A stretch of 64,000 bases of DNA, from positions 62,001 through 126,000 of the forward strand of contig RPFO01000366.1 of assembly GCA_009746045.1 (NCBI GenBank), written 5' to 3'. Source of the stretch: Mesostigma viride (Eukaryota > Streptophyta > Mesostigmatophyceae > Mesostigmatales > Mesostigmataceae). Positions 19,470-29,798 of the stretch are shown here, piece by piece. The position numbers and the translations under genes were made by a program. The notes beneath the pieces are model-generated. The model ran no database searches, had not been told where the DNA came from, and saw only the letters and a program-made list of their open reading frames with translations. How positions within the stretch are numbered: the first letter of the stretch is position 1; every line of letters starts with the position of its first letter.

Positions 19470-20030
19470 AGTTAACGTAAAGGATTTACGTTAGATGGAT
19501 AGAGATTGTTACGCTCTTTCCAACGGCACCTTGAACGCCTCATTTGGTTAAGGAACGTAAAAGTTATGACGTTTCCTAGGCTGTGCCGACAGTACCCGGC
19601 GCGCCACTGTGGGCGCGTACGGACACAGGATGTACAAGTGTCACTTTGATAGTCCGCAGGACGTTGACAGGACTTGTACAGGACTTGATGGTCAATTGAT
19701 AGGTAGGCGTGCTGTAGCGCGCCAGGACCTATGGAACAATTGATGCTGAGTAGTGTACGGATAGGTCCACAGGACTAGCCGTATGGACAATTGATAGATC
19801 TGCGCGCCAAAGGCGTGCCAGAGTCTGGGCAATCAATTGATTGACAGTTCAGCTGTGACAGTGCAGCTGAATACTTGGACGCGTCCCTAACAAGCTATAT
19901 GTGTGACTTGGTCGCACCGGGACGCTAGTTCTTGCGTGCACGTTCTCTTGCATGGCACTGCGACCCTGTCGTCTGTGCTGCGTGCAGTCTTGGAAGTGAC
20001 GTGACTTACGTCTGTGTTCCTTGTTATTAA
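19470..20030 (+). repeat. Copia-B 3' LTR, first part
   Basis: Matches the 5' LTR from AGTTAACG through TTGTTATTAA, with a 4-bp CATG insertion near 19951. It is interrupted at TTAA (20027-20030) by the piggyBac element; the remaining 59 bases are at 23359-23417. Confidence 0.92.
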
Positions 20031-20677
20031 CTCGTCGTCTGTCCCAACTCAGTCCTCACAGGAGGACTGAGTTGACAATTTTCAACCGCGTGTAGCGACT
20101 AGGTGGGGGGTCCATCCCAAATGTTTTGATGTGGATCGGGGGTGTACTAGATGTCATTTTGTTGGCAAAAATACTGCAGATGTGAAAACTTGACGCGAAC
20201 ACCTGAAAATTACACGGTCGTTGGGCACCCCCTCGCGAATTTGCATTTTTCGGGATAAGAACGAGTGGGAAAAATTCAATCAAATCCTGGTGCATGAAGA
20301 AAAAATATAGGCATGTAAACAATATAGTTCTTTATCAATAGAAAAAAACTGGGCTCGATTTGGCCACTGCAACTGCCTGAAACAATTTAAAAACTCTCAG
20401 TCCTCAGCCGAGGACAAGGGCTTGCTGGCACTATGCCAGCATGCTACCATTATTCCAATGTCCATATTATGCCATGTAGCCATTTAAATGACCCATGCTC
20501 ACACAAAAAACATCTACAAACCTGCAGGGCTCAATAAAACATGCTAGGAGGGCCTTGCAAGTCGCTTACGGAGCTGAAAAACGTCTACATGCTAGCATGC
20601 TAGCACCTATTTTTCATTATCCCAAGCACCTAGTGCTGATAATGATAACCTGCCTATATAAACAATATTAGGCAAAT

Positions 20678-22729
20678 TCAGCGCCTGCTTGGCCCTGCAG
20701 CTGTCTGGGCGCGGGTGGCCCTCTTGGCCGCCCACTTCCTGCCAGCCTCGCTGCGCTCGGTGAGGGGCACCATGGCCCTCTGCTTGCCCTTCAAGGCGTT
20801 CAAGCCGGGGATCTTGCCTGGCGGGGCATGCCAGGCAGCGAAGCACTCGCGGTGCAGGGCCACGTTGCATTCTGGGCACCAGAAGTCAGTGCGAGGAAGG
20901 CGAGGCTCCCCAGGCTTGGGCTTGGGCTTGGTGGCAGTGCACACCTCACACTGTGCCTGCATGCGTTCCTCGCCCTTGAATGGGATGCGCTCGATGGTGG
21001 TGTGTGTGCCGGAGTGCCGCCCACCACGTCCGGGCATCACAGCCACGCCCACGCTGTCGATGGGCAGTGCGGCACCATCCCACTTGTTGTGCATCAGCTT
21101 GGTGGCCAGCTTCAGGTGGAAGTCCATGTGAGACATGGCCTCATCCGGGCCACCCGCCAGCAGGGTGTGGATGTTGTGCGCCTGGCTGACCGTCTCGGAC
21201 AGCATGCCAAAGAATGGCCGGTGGAACCACATCTGCGTGGGCAGCACAGACTGCACATTGTATTCGGCGCAATGCATGTCCTTGATGTCGACGGCCTTGT
21301 ACATGGACCAGTACAGCACCACGTGGTATGGAGCCGGCACTTGCACGCGGTCAGCCGTGCGACCTCCGTGGCGCGACACCATGACCTGCTTGATGGGGAC
21401 GCCGCTGCCACACAGCCACACAAGCTGGCGGTCCTGCCACCCGACCACGCTGACCCCGGTCTCCTCGTTGTACGCCCAGCACCACCAGCCCTGCGCCGGC
21501 TTCCTCGGCACCAAGGCCTTCAGCTCAGCCCACGGGATGCCCTTCCGGTTGGTCATGATCGTCCCCACGCTGTCATGCCCCTTGGCAGCAAGGCGGACAG
21601 CGTTCTCCACGCCCGTGTAGTAGCGGTCGGTGGCCACGGTGCAGCCCTCCCGTGGAAGCGTGTCGCTGAGGCGCTGCGTGACCGCGGTGACATGGCCCAC
21701 TTCTGGCAGCTTGTCGTATGTCTCGGCGTGCCAAATGTACCCGAAGTGGATGTCGCAGAGGCAGTATTTCCGGATGTGGAACTTGTTTGGCTTGTCCTTG
21801 CAGTAGCAACGGACTGGACACATCTGGTGGCGCGTCTCAATTGACCGCTCGTCCAGGGCCATGTGCCCCGAGGGGACGAAATACTTCTTATACTGGCCAT
21901 TAAGGAAGCGCTCCAGCCAGTCGAGTTGCCACAGACGGTGCTCACGAGTGCGGGGGTCTGCAGGCCTCTGGGTGCTGTCGCGGAAATGGAGGAACCGGGT
22001 AATCTGCTGAAACCGTTTCAATGTCATGTACCGGTTGAGGCGAGCTCCACCAAGGATGCCCAGGTCTGCCTCTTGGAAATAAAGAGGTACAGAGGGCAGC
22101 TTGCACACGCCCATGGTAAGCACGATGGCCAAGTACTTCCCAAACTCATGCACAGTGAGGTGGTCCCATGTTCTTCCCCCCTCATCCTCCTCATCCTTCT
22201 TGCTGGCAGCATAGCGATTGATCTCGGCGACGATGGGCGCCAGAGTGTCCTGGATTACCATGAACAGGGTCCATATGTCCAGCAGCTTCCATGCACCAAT
22301 CCTGGTGGGGATGTTCTTGGTAGAAGCCGGCGTTGTAATACCTTGCGGGTTGATTGCCGGCCCCTTGCCTGCTGCCGGCTCCCCTACGCCCCATCGCCAG
22401 CCATCCTGTGTCACAGGCTCAGCCTCCTCGTCGCTGCCCTCATCATGTGGGCGAACACGCACATCCGCTGCCTCCAGCTCATCCTCGTCATCAGACTCGA
22501 CGAGATCAGGCACCTCGTCGGGGTCAGCGCCTGCTGGCATGGAATCACGTCGCTTCCGGGTGCGTTTGGGCTTGGAAGCAGCCCCGGAAGGTTTAGGAGG
22601 TCGCCCTCGCCCGCGGCCAGTGGCACCGCGCCCGCCACGCCCTCGCTTTGGGACGAAATCGCCATCATCGCCATCAGACGCGGGGTCGTCGTCATCGCCC
22701 TCATCTGGCCCCACCTCCGGATCTGGCAT
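20678..22729 (-). CDS. piggyBac transposase
   Basis: 683 codons from ATG 22729. Residues 1-110 are acidic and basic low complexity. The catalytic part follows, with D293 in MALDERSIETR and D368 in VATDRYYTGVE; a third acidic residue is likely in the VDIKDMHCAEYN segment near 490. The C-terminus has a cysteine-rich domain, CEVC then FWCPECNVALHRECFAAWH, typical of piggyBac proteins, where it binds the transposon ends. The enzyme cuts and pastes at TTAA. An upstream frame (23052-22760) encodes about 97 more residues and joins this one if a C11 run (22749-22759) is read one register over, so the real protein may be longer. Apart from that run the gene looks intact and may be active. Confidence 0.93.
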   Translation of the reverse strand: MPDPEVGPDEGDDDDPASDGDDGDFVPKRGRGGRGATGRGRGRPPKPSGAASKPKRTRKRRDSMPAGADPDEVPDLVESDDEDELEAADVRVRPHDEGSDEEAEPVTQDGWRWGVGEPAAGKGPAINPQGITTPASTKNIPTRIGAWKLLDIWTLFMVIQDTLAPIVAEINRYAASKKDEEDEGGRTWDHLTVHEFGKYLAIVLTMGVCKLPSVPLYFQEADLGILGGARLNRYMTLKRFQQITRFLHFRDSTQRPADPRTREHRLWQLDWLERFLNGQYKKYFVPSGHMALDERSIETRHQMCPVRCYCKDKPNKFHIRKYCLCDIHFGYIWHAETYDKLPEVGHVTAVTQRLSDTLPREGCTVATDRYYTGVENAVRLAAKGHDSVGTIMTNRKGIPWAELKALVPRKPAQGWWCWAYNEETGVSVVGWQDRQLVWLCGSGVPIKQVMVSRHGGRTADRVQVPAPYHVVLYWSMYKAVDIKDMHCAEYNVQSVLPTQMWFHRPFFGMLSETVSQAHNIHTLLAGGPDEAMSHMDFHLKLATKLMHNKWDGAALPIDSVGVAVMPGRGGRHSGTHTTIERIPFKGEERMQAQCEVCTATKPKPKPGEPRLPRTDFWCPECNVALHRECFAAWHAPPGKIPGLNALKGKQRAMVPLTERSEAGRKWAAKRATRAQTAAGPSRR

Positions 22730-22748
22730 GGGTTCGTCATCTGACGAC

Positions 22749-23052
22749 GGGGGGGGGGGCTGTCGGCATTCCCCGAGGTTGGGGTGCTACTGAGCGACGT
22801 TTCCTCGCCGGCAGCGTGGTCCAGAATGTACTGTCTTGAAAAATCATACTGCGTTTCATCATCAAATAAGACTGTAAACTGCGCTCCCCGGGACTTTTTG
22901 CCCGTGACCTTGCCACACAACACCGCGCTTGCAAAATTAGCACCGTAATTCGACTTTGCCCAATTTATTCCGAACTCTGTCGCCTTTACTTTCACTTTAA
23001 ACCCTATATCTATGCGTATTTCTGGGCCTACTCCACTGCCGGTCTCCGCCAT
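22749..23052 (-). CDS. Probable N-terminal domain of the piggyBac transposase, out of frame at a C11 run
   Basis: From ATG 23052 (MAETGSG) the frame encodes IRIDIGFKVKVKATEFG, FASAVLCGKVTGKK, AQFTVLFDDETQYDFSRQYIL, then an acidic, Ser/Pro-rich stretch ending in a poly-Pro run at the C11 tract. The beta-strand pattern with KVTGKK...FTVLFDD resembles a Tudor/SH3-like chromatin reader; this is inference from pattern only. Beyond the tract a register change gives SSDDEPMPDPEVG and runs straight into the transposase. Lack of any other start-stop structure between them supports one fused protein, with the break in the homopolymer. Confidence 0.55.
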
Positions 23053-23358
23053 CGCTGACCGTGCATCGTCGTCGTCAGTCGCAGTCGTCCCTTTTTGGTA
23101 CCGTTTTTCGCCCAAAATTTTTTAGGGTACCCTAGTTACCCCCCTACAGATGAGGGTCAAAACAAAATCCAAAAAAATCGCAAAAATATGTCCCAGAAAC
23201 ATCTTTTCACGTAGTATTTGAATAAATTTAGAGAGAATTTTTTTGACAAATATTCCGACCAGGGCGAATTTTCTACAAACCTCAAAAACTCGGTCCTCGG
23301 TAGAGGACTGAGATCGACTCAGTCCTCCGCTGAGGACCAGAGACAGACGACGAGTTAA

Positions 23359-23417
23359 TAAAGGCAACTTCCTGCAAGAACCATGGCGGAATTCTTGGCA
23401 TTCACTCTCATACAACT
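23359..23417 (+). repeat. Copia-B 3' LTR, last part, after the piggyBac
   Basis: Reads TAAAGGCAACTTCCTGC through CATACAACT and completes the LTR. The target duplication ACATG follows at 23418-23422. Confidence 0.92.
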
Positions 23418-24217
23418 ACATGGGTCCGCTGTGCTAAATTTTTCAAAGGCCTACCTCCACGGGGATGCCAGTGAAAGTGCTCGGCTATGGGATGGCACCA
23501 CACCCCTCTATGTTAGGACACCCAAAATCTGGGAGCCTCTTGTAGGAAAGAAGTTTATGCGGTTGATAAAGGCGGTTGATGGGACCGTGGCTGGTCCACG
23601 GGCTTGGCGCCTGAGCCTAGAGCGCCTTCTCCTTGACACAGCTCGCATGGTGTACAGTGACTTGGACCCCTCCTTGTTTGTGGGCGTCTGGAAGGGCGAG
23701 CTGGTGTTTGTGTTCGTGCATGCGGATGACTGTGATTGCTTTGGCCCGCGTGAATGGATTGCCTGGTTCCATAGCATTGTGCATGCCAGGTACCCTGTGG
23801 GCAAGCTTATTTTCCGTGAGCCGGGCAAGGTGGTTCAGTTCATGGGCATGGACACTGTCATGGATCACGATGAGCACGGCAAGTGGGCGATGTTGCTTCA
23901 GCCCAAGGGCAGCTATGTGCAGGATTTGGTTAAGGAGGTGATGAGCAGCAGTGGGCCGCTTGAATCTTGCGTCTGAGTGTGGGACATTGCGTGGCAAGCT
24001 TAATTGGCTGGCCTGCACCACTAGCCCTGATTTGGTTGTCCTTAGCCGACTGCCTGACAATGTACTGTGCCTTATTGACCGTGCGGTGATTGTGCAGTAC
24101 CTCCTGGCCTCACCCGGGTTGATGTTACAAGGTGTAGACTGGGATAAGCCCGTGGAGCTTGTGTCTTATTGCGACAGTTCCCTAGATGCCCGCGTGCTCA
24201 CCAAGATGCGTGGTAGG
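23418..24217 (+). pseudogene. Copia-C reverse transcriptase and RNase H, right part
   Basis: Resumes the frame cut at 12282: VLNFSKAYLHGD, TPLYVRTPKIW, LDPSLFVGVWKGELVF, then the RT box VHADDCDCFGP, i.e. HADD where Copia-A and Copia-B have HGDD. A frame change near 23950 leads to RGKLNWLACTTSPDLVVLSRL and the start of RNase H, CDSSLDARVLTKMRGR. It stops at 24217, where the AGTTAATACTGCC end of another LTR begins. It is a remnant; the normal partner segments are upstream at 11998-12282. Confidence 0.85.
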
Positions 24218-24936
24218 AGTTAATACTGCCTGGCAGGCAATATTATTCTACTAAGCTACTTGGCTTGTAGAGATTCTACTTCCGGTTACTACAATCCAGA
24301 AACGGGTTCATTCTGATGAGTATTGCTCGAGATATGAGCAAGATACTGTTCTACTACATTCTACTTGGATTCGGTGATTCTACGGTGGTTCTTCAAGTGA
24401 CGTGTGGCATACGGCGTCTTGTCACAGTGTACGATAGGACATTTAGTCATACCTACCTATAGGCATACCTGGGTCACCTTAACTGTTATATGGAAATAAA
24501 CTAACACCCATTTCACCGGAAATAGGACATTTAGTCTCCGACACTGCGGTCTATTCAATGCTATTGCTTAGACGTAACAAATAGTGACAGGACTTGTGCG
24601 ACAGGACACTGATGTGACTATTTATGGATAACGAGTCGAGATCTGCTGGTCCAGAGTGAAGGACAGCAATATTGTGAGATGATCTGTCCTATCAGTCATC
24701 TGGATGTGACTGCGTCACAATTAGTAGTATATAACGAGCAGGACGCTGCCACTTGGTAGCACCACTTTCCCTGCACATGTGTCCTCGCACCTTCGGCGAC
24801 GGTTCTCACGTGCCTCGTGCGTTCTGTGCTGGTAGCCATAACCAGCAACGTAAACCTATTGATTAATATAACTACTTCCTCTGTAGATATTAATCAGTGC
24901 AGGCTGAACCACAGTTCAGCCACAGTTTCGTTAACT
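24218..24936 (+). repeat. Copia-F LTR, inserted in Copia-C RNase H
   Basis: Starts AGTTAATACTGCC exactly where the Copia-C frame breaks and ends GTTAACT at 24936, followed by CGAATTACAAGCG, the primer-site-like sequence seen after the other copia LTRs. It shares GACAGGACTTG and a TTCTGTGCTGG-type 3' part with the Copia-B LTR, and has a TATA-like GTATATAA near 24727. The preceding bases GTAGG (24213-24217) are the candidate target duplication. Its partner LTR was not found. Confidence 0.65.
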
Positions 24937-25660
24937 CGAATTACAAGCGAGTTCGTAATCTACTGATTACGGCATTGATTTCTGGTGTCGTCAAAATGTA
25001 CGGTGTTGTTCCATAATATGGGAAGCACGCGTGAATTTCGTGAACCATCTCTGGAGGCGCGGTGGATCCTTCGTCAAGCTTCAATTTCAACGTCAGCGGA
25101 GCAGTTGTCGAATTTGTTATCTCGAAGGTCGTCGGCAAGCATCTACGTACGAATCTGCGTGCAGCAGGATGCGCCATATATGAACGTTAAGTTGCGCGTG
25201 CAGTGGATTTCAGTTTTTTATGATCTGAATTTTACGGGAATGATGTAGCATAGTTTTGTATTCCGTTACTGGCCTGTTTTATGTGCACGGACTTCGCAAT
25301 AAAAGCTTTGGATTTTATCGTTTCAGGGCCGGGATGTTGTGCTGCGAAACTGGGTTGTGGTTTCGTGAAAATATGTTGTAGTAATTACGTATGCTATACG
25401 AAAAAACGTAGTTACGAATATGGAGTCGGTGGGGCCTGGTCCGGATTTGTTGCGCTTCTGCGAATGTAATACGAAGTTTGTTTCGTGCCAGAATTGCGCA
25501 ATTAGTGCAATATTTTATGTTGGCTGCTGCATGTGCGCAGTTGCGATGGAAGCATTGATACGAAAAAAATTATATATAATTTCGTATGCAGCGGAATTAA
25601 GTCACTGTTGTGACTGCGACAACATTGGCATTGCTAGCAGGGCATGTCGGATATTTGTCA
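24937..25660. other. Leader-like sequence after the Copia-F LTR; no gene recognised
   Basis: AT-rich, with only short frames. It should be the 5' internal part of Copia-F, cut off at 25660 by the LINE. No extra ORF like those of Copia-A and Copia-B is intact. Confidence 0.4.
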
Positions 25661-28600
25661 TATATATTAAAAATATAATTACTTACAGCAGAGTGAAATC
25701 ACTCAAACCAAAACAAACGCCCAGCTATAAACCTATATACAGAGCCATGTCAAAGCTCTATACTACGATAAGACCAATGGAAACGCCTAACGGGAGGAAC
25801 CTAATAGCCCTGCTGCACCGCAAAATCAGCCCGCGTACGGCGGAGCATGATGTCAGCCATGGCCCGAGTCAGCGCCACCGACAAGCGCTGACGCCAATAT
25901 GACGTCCAGGTCCGCGCCGACCATGGGGCCCGCTGGCCCTCCAGGTCCAGCCGGTCCTCCCGGAGCCGGCAACACTCCTTGAAGAAGGCGGAGGTCAGGG
26001 GCCCCATGGCCCCAAACTCCTCCAGGACAAAGGGCACCACACGATGGTGCCCGACGTCGCCGTAGGCCAGGAGCTTGGCCCGCTCCGCCCGGTCCGCCGT
26101 GTAACCTGCCGTGAGGGAGGCCCCAGCCACGTGGCTAAGAGCCAAGGGCCGCGCCACCGAAACGTCAATAAGCAGATGCCGGCCACCCCCCTCAAAGTCC
26201 AGCACCACGATGTCAGGCCGGTGGTTGGGGGAATAGAAGGCAGCGCCATCCGCATCCTCGGACCGGATGTTCGCGTGGGGGAAAACCGACCGAATCATGG
26301 CGAGCACCACCGTCAGGAGGACAGTGTGCAAATACAAATACCAATTCTGATTCTGTTGGCCCCCCATGCAGGCAAGGTAGTGAGTCCCCGTGGGATCCAG
26401 CGGCTGCCCACAGCTACCACAAGGCCGCCCGGCCGGAACAAGAGGCTGCGGGGCAAATAGCTGGTGCCGGAGCGCCACCGAGTAGTGGCTGGGAGCCAAG
26501 GCGAATGGGGGGGCCATGGGAAGAGCACGAAGGTACGCCGAGCCCACACTCCGCAAGGAAAGCGAGAACAGCCACGCACGTCCCTGGGCGTTGAGGTCCG
26601 CGAAAAGAGCAATCCAATCAGCCGTGTGCAGAATACCCGCGTAGGTTTTCTGGTGTTTATCGATGACGCGAGCAGGGAATGCGGCGGGAGATTGAACGGA
26701 GGCGACCGAGGGAGTGCCGCGAGGGAGGTGGCGCTGTACCGCCTGAGCGGCACGGACGGGAGAACAGGCCTGCTGGATCTCAGCATAGGCCTCCTGGATG
26801 GCGGTGACGAAGGGCAAAGGGCTGCTGGGGTCCAGGAGGTCAGGCGCTGCCGTTGCCAAAAGGGGCAGGAGCCGGCAGCTTTCCGCCCACGACTGAGCGA
26901 CGGAGCCCAAAAATGCTGCTGGGGCCAGCCGGGCGGCACGAGTCAGACCGCAGCCACCCATCCGTGCAGGCAGGGAGGCAATGCGAATAGCATGTGGCGG
27001 GAGGTCGGGGCCCGGGACCAGCTGCGCCAAGGCCGACTGGATGCGTTCGTCATGGCCCTCGGCGGCCAGCCGGACCTGAGACGGAAGAGCGCCCCTGAGC
27101 CAGTGAACGACGCGAGGGTGAGCGCAAAACCACAGAAGCAGACCCTTGGTCTGCGAATCATGAAGGCGCGCAATCAAGGGCAGTACCTCAGTGCGTGCCT
27201 CGAGGGCGGCCCGCAGAGCATCGATGACAAACGCGGGGTCGCCAACCGGAACGCCGAGGACATCCAACCCATGGAGGCGCTCGTCCCGGCCCAAGAGCTG
27301 GGGCGGAAAGCCGGAGCAATCACCTTGGGGCGAGTACACCGCGCACTTGGCAAGGGTCAACTGGAGGTTGATGTCGGCCACCGCGGTCTGCAGTGCCAGC
27401 AGAGCCGCGGTGGTGTCCGGCACAGGGCCCAGAAGGTAGATATCATCCAAGTAGGCCTGAATAGCGACCGCCGGGTGGGCAGCATGGACCGCTTGGAGGC
27501 AACCCTGGAGGGGGGCGGCAAAGTACAGGGGTCCCAGGGGGTCCCCTTGCTGGGTGCCCGACCGCGACAGCAGGCCGCCGCGAGTGCCGTCCTCCATGAT
27601 GTGAACCAGTTGGCCGGGCTGGCCGTAGCACACGGCTGTCCAAGCGTACAAGTCCTCGAAGGACTCCATGACGGCCGCAAACATGCTGGCGCGGGACAGA
27701 CTGTTGAACGCGTTGTGGCAGTCGACCTTGACGACAGCGTGGGTGGGGTGGGCCTCGAGGTAGGCCTGCACCGAATGGATGAGGATATCCGCCCCGCCTG
27801 GAGTCGTCACCCCCAGCTGGGCCGCCACCGAGGTCTCACCCGCTGCGAGGGGCGGGCAGAAAAAGGCACGGAGCTCGGGCGCCTTTTGGCGGCAGATCAC
27901 TTTGCCCACGAGCTTGCGGAGCACCTCACCGCAGGCGATCGGGCGCACCTTGCCCTCGGGGGGGGCAAGACACCCTTGAGCAGAGCGAGGAGGCGAGCGC
28001 CCGCTAACCACTCGCGCGCAGCGGGAGGAACGCGACCAGCCGCCAGGTCAATGAGGGTGTCAAAGAGAATGTCCTCGCCCCCATGCCCCACCAGGACCTC
28101 CAAGTGCTCGTAGCGCCAGCCCGACGGCCCGGTAGAGGAAGCCCGCGGGACCGCACGCATCACCTCCAGGAAGCAGTCGCGGTCCAGCCGGAGGGGGGCC
28201 GGCAGGGGGTCCGGCACGGGCAGCTGGAATCCGGGCTCCGCAGGGTGAAGAGCCTCCAAGGCCGCCAGGGTAGCCGCATTGGCGGGGGCGAGCTTGGCCA
28301 TTTCCAAGCGGGTCATGGCCCGGCTGAGCTGCCCCTCGCGGACGAGGCGGATGACGTCGGCGGCCACCCGCTCGAAGTTGACCTCCCCCGACAGCCGGGC
28401 CGTGCGCGGGGGCGGCACGCCAAACAGCCCCTCCCAGTCCCCCTGCAGAAAGCGTCGGCAACGGGCAATAACCGCACCCTGGAGGCCACGCACACCACGC
28501 CCGAGAGGGGTGAGGAGCAGGCGGGGGGTCACCATGTGCAGTTTAAAGCCCAGCGGGTCGTCCGGAGCGGCGTGCATGCGCCGGAGAGAAACGATTGCAC

Positions 28601-29027
28601 ATTGCGCGAAAAGGCTACGCGCGCGGTGGGGGAGGTCGGTCAGGGTAGACGTCGGGTTGATGGCGCATGCATCCCAGGGAACCGTGTCAAGCCAACGCCA
28701 ACTGGCCGAGTAGTCGGGCGGCGGGGGCTGGGAGCCGGTGGGAGCCGAGGCGGGAGGGGGGGAGGGGGCCGGGACTGCTGGCCGGTTGAGGGGCCGTTGA
28801 GCAACACAGGCGCGCGCGTGCTGAGCGCGCCCGTGAATGGAGTACACCCGCTGGCAGTGAGCTTCCGGGCACCGGTAACAGCTCATGGCCTGCAGATCCG
28901 CCGCGCCGAGATCGGGGTGCACAGCGCGAAGGTGCTGGCAGAGGAGGTTACGGTTGTGGAACACACCCGCACACGGGGACCCCGTGGGAAGCAGCACGGC
29001 ACACCGGTGAAGGCCGTCGGCGCATTA
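25661..29027 (-). mobile_element. LINE copy A: near full-length non-LTR retrotransposon with restriction-like endonuclease
   Basis: One long coding region read right to left, then a 140-base 3' UTR ending GTAAGTAATTATATTTTTAATATATAT, which recurs in the copies at 57803-61280. The element ends in an AT repeat, without poly(A). The 5' limit is set by the inverted-repeat element at 29031; the coding frame is open back to a stop adjoining that junction, so some 5' sequence is probably missing. Confidence 0.85.
25801..29027 (-). pseudogene. LINE polyprotein: zinc fingers, RT, CCHC, REL endonuclease; one frameshift
   Basis: The N-terminal part (29027-27958) has zinc fingers: CAGVFHNRNLLCQHLRAVH, then CYRCPEAHCQRVYSIHGRAQH. 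A Pro/Ala linker and the RT start STGPSGWRYEHLEVL follow. A run of eight G on the plus strand (27958-27965) breaks the frame. Beyond it RT continues with KVDCHNAFNSL, GTQQGDPLGPL and the catalytic AYLDDIYL. The C-terminus holds a zinc knuckle CGSCGQPLDPTGTHYLAC and a PD-(D/E)XK-type nuclease, RPDIVVLDF with LIDVSVARP. This is the plan of R2/NeSL-like elements that prime reverse transcription at a nicked target. N-terminal fingers with a REL nuclease suggest target specificity. Apart from one base it looks intact. Confidence 0.88.
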
Positions 29028-29194
29028 CAATTCGTTCAAGTGGCCCGCCGGAGCGGCTGTACAATTTTTCCCAGTGAGCGCGCTGCCAAGTGTACTTGTG
29101 GGCAAATTTTTAGGTGCCCCGTCACTTCGAGGTACTAAAAATTAGGCTACGGTACGAATTCAGCGAATTTCAGCGAATTTTCAGTCGAACCAAA

Positions 29195-29378
29195 GGAAGT
29201 GACGGCAACTACCAAAAAGTTTCCGTTACGAATTTTCAGCCCAACACTCGCGCAAAATGAATTGACGGCAACTACCAAAAAGTTTCCGTTACGAATTTTC
29301 ACTCCCACACGTTTGCACAAGAGGAAGTGACGGCAACTACCAAAAAGTTTCCGTTACGAATTTTCAGTCCCACACTTT
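29195..29378 (+). repeat. Tandem repeat, three units of about 64 bp
   Basis: The unit core GACGGCAACTACCAAAAAG followed by TTTCCGTTACGAATTTTCA starts near 29201, 29264 and 29329, so the spacing is 63 and 65 bases. It lies inside the small inverted-repeat element. Confidence 0.9.
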
Positions 29379-29690
29379 GCGCAAATTTTAGTAGGGCTGC
29401 ACGCAAGCTACCTTTCAAAATTTTGCGCTAGTATGGAACGCATTTCATTCGTCTGGATGAACGCTGCCCGCCAACTACCCCCGTTCAGAATGTTCCGCCG
29501 AAATTTACTTGAGATTTGGAAATCTGAACGTGCGCGCAAATTTTAGTAGGGCTGCACGCAAGCTACCTTTCAAAATTTTGCGCAAGTATGGAACGCAATT
29601 CATTCGTCCGGAGGAATGCTGCTCGTCAACTGCCCCCGTTCAGAAAGTTGCGCCGAACTTTACTTGAGATTTGGAAATCTGAACGTGCGG
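29379..29690 (+). repeat. Tandem repeat, two units of 155 bp
   Basis: GCGCAAATTTTAGTAGGGCT starts at 29379 and again at 29534. Both units run to GGAAATCTGAACGTGCG with scattered differences. It directly follows the 64-bp array. Confidence 0.9.
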
Positions 29691-29798
29691 TTGGAGTTTC
29701 GCGGGGAAACCCAAGTTCCCGAGTAATTCACCAATGACGCGCTTCGAACACTTGCCCGCTAAAACCTAAGCAGCCGCTCCGGCTGGCCACTTAAACGA

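Larger units (their letters stand above)
20031..23354 (-). mobile_element. piggyBac-superfamily DNA transposon in the Copia-B 3' LTR
   Basis: Flanked by TTAA on both sides (20027-20030 and 23355-23358), the piggyBac target. Terminal inverted repeats are CTCGTCGTCTGTC, 13 bp perfect. Just inside them are hairpins built on ACTCAGTCCTC/GAGGACTGAGT, one at the left end and a pair at the right end (about 23290-23335), with a related half-site near 20399. Removing the element and one TTAA restores the LTR exactly as in the 5' copy. It carries one transposase gene on the minus strand. Confidence 0.95.
12283..23417 (+). mobile_element. Copia-B: complete LTR retrotransposon carrying a nested piggyBac
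   Basis: 5' LTR 12283-12898; 3' LTR 19470-20030 plus 23359-23417, split by a piggyBac element. The five bases ACATG flank both outer ends (12278-12282 and 23418-23422), a clean target duplication. Inside are an extra ORF (12919-13594), gag, a single in-frame UGA, and pol in the order integrase, protease-like, RT, RNase H, followed by a 950-bp untranslated tail. Without the piggyBac the element is about 7.8 kb. One base is out of frame late in pol. Confidence 0.92.
29031..29798. mobile_element. Small inverted-repeat element (MITE-like) at the LINE 5' junction
   Basis: TTCGTTCAAGTGGCC at 29031, followed by CGCCGGAGCGGCTG, matches the complement of the sequence at about 29768-29798 with two mismatches, giving terminal inverted repeats of about 28 bp. 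There is no coding capacity; the interior is mostly tandem repeats. I could not find a clear target duplication. On the far side, 29800-29950 in reverse could continue a Pro/Ala-rich coding segment of the LINE, which would make this an insertion inside it. Confidence 0.55.

Noticed and set aside
20828-21844. A 338-codon plus-strand frame opposite the piggyBac transposase
   Set aside because: Shadow of the transposase; no domain pattern, and the minus strand explains the codons.
26464-28113. A 549-codon plus-strand frame opposite the LINE RT
   Set aside because: GC-rich coding DNA often leaves the opposite strand open. The minus strand carries all RT and nuclease motifs; this frame shows none.
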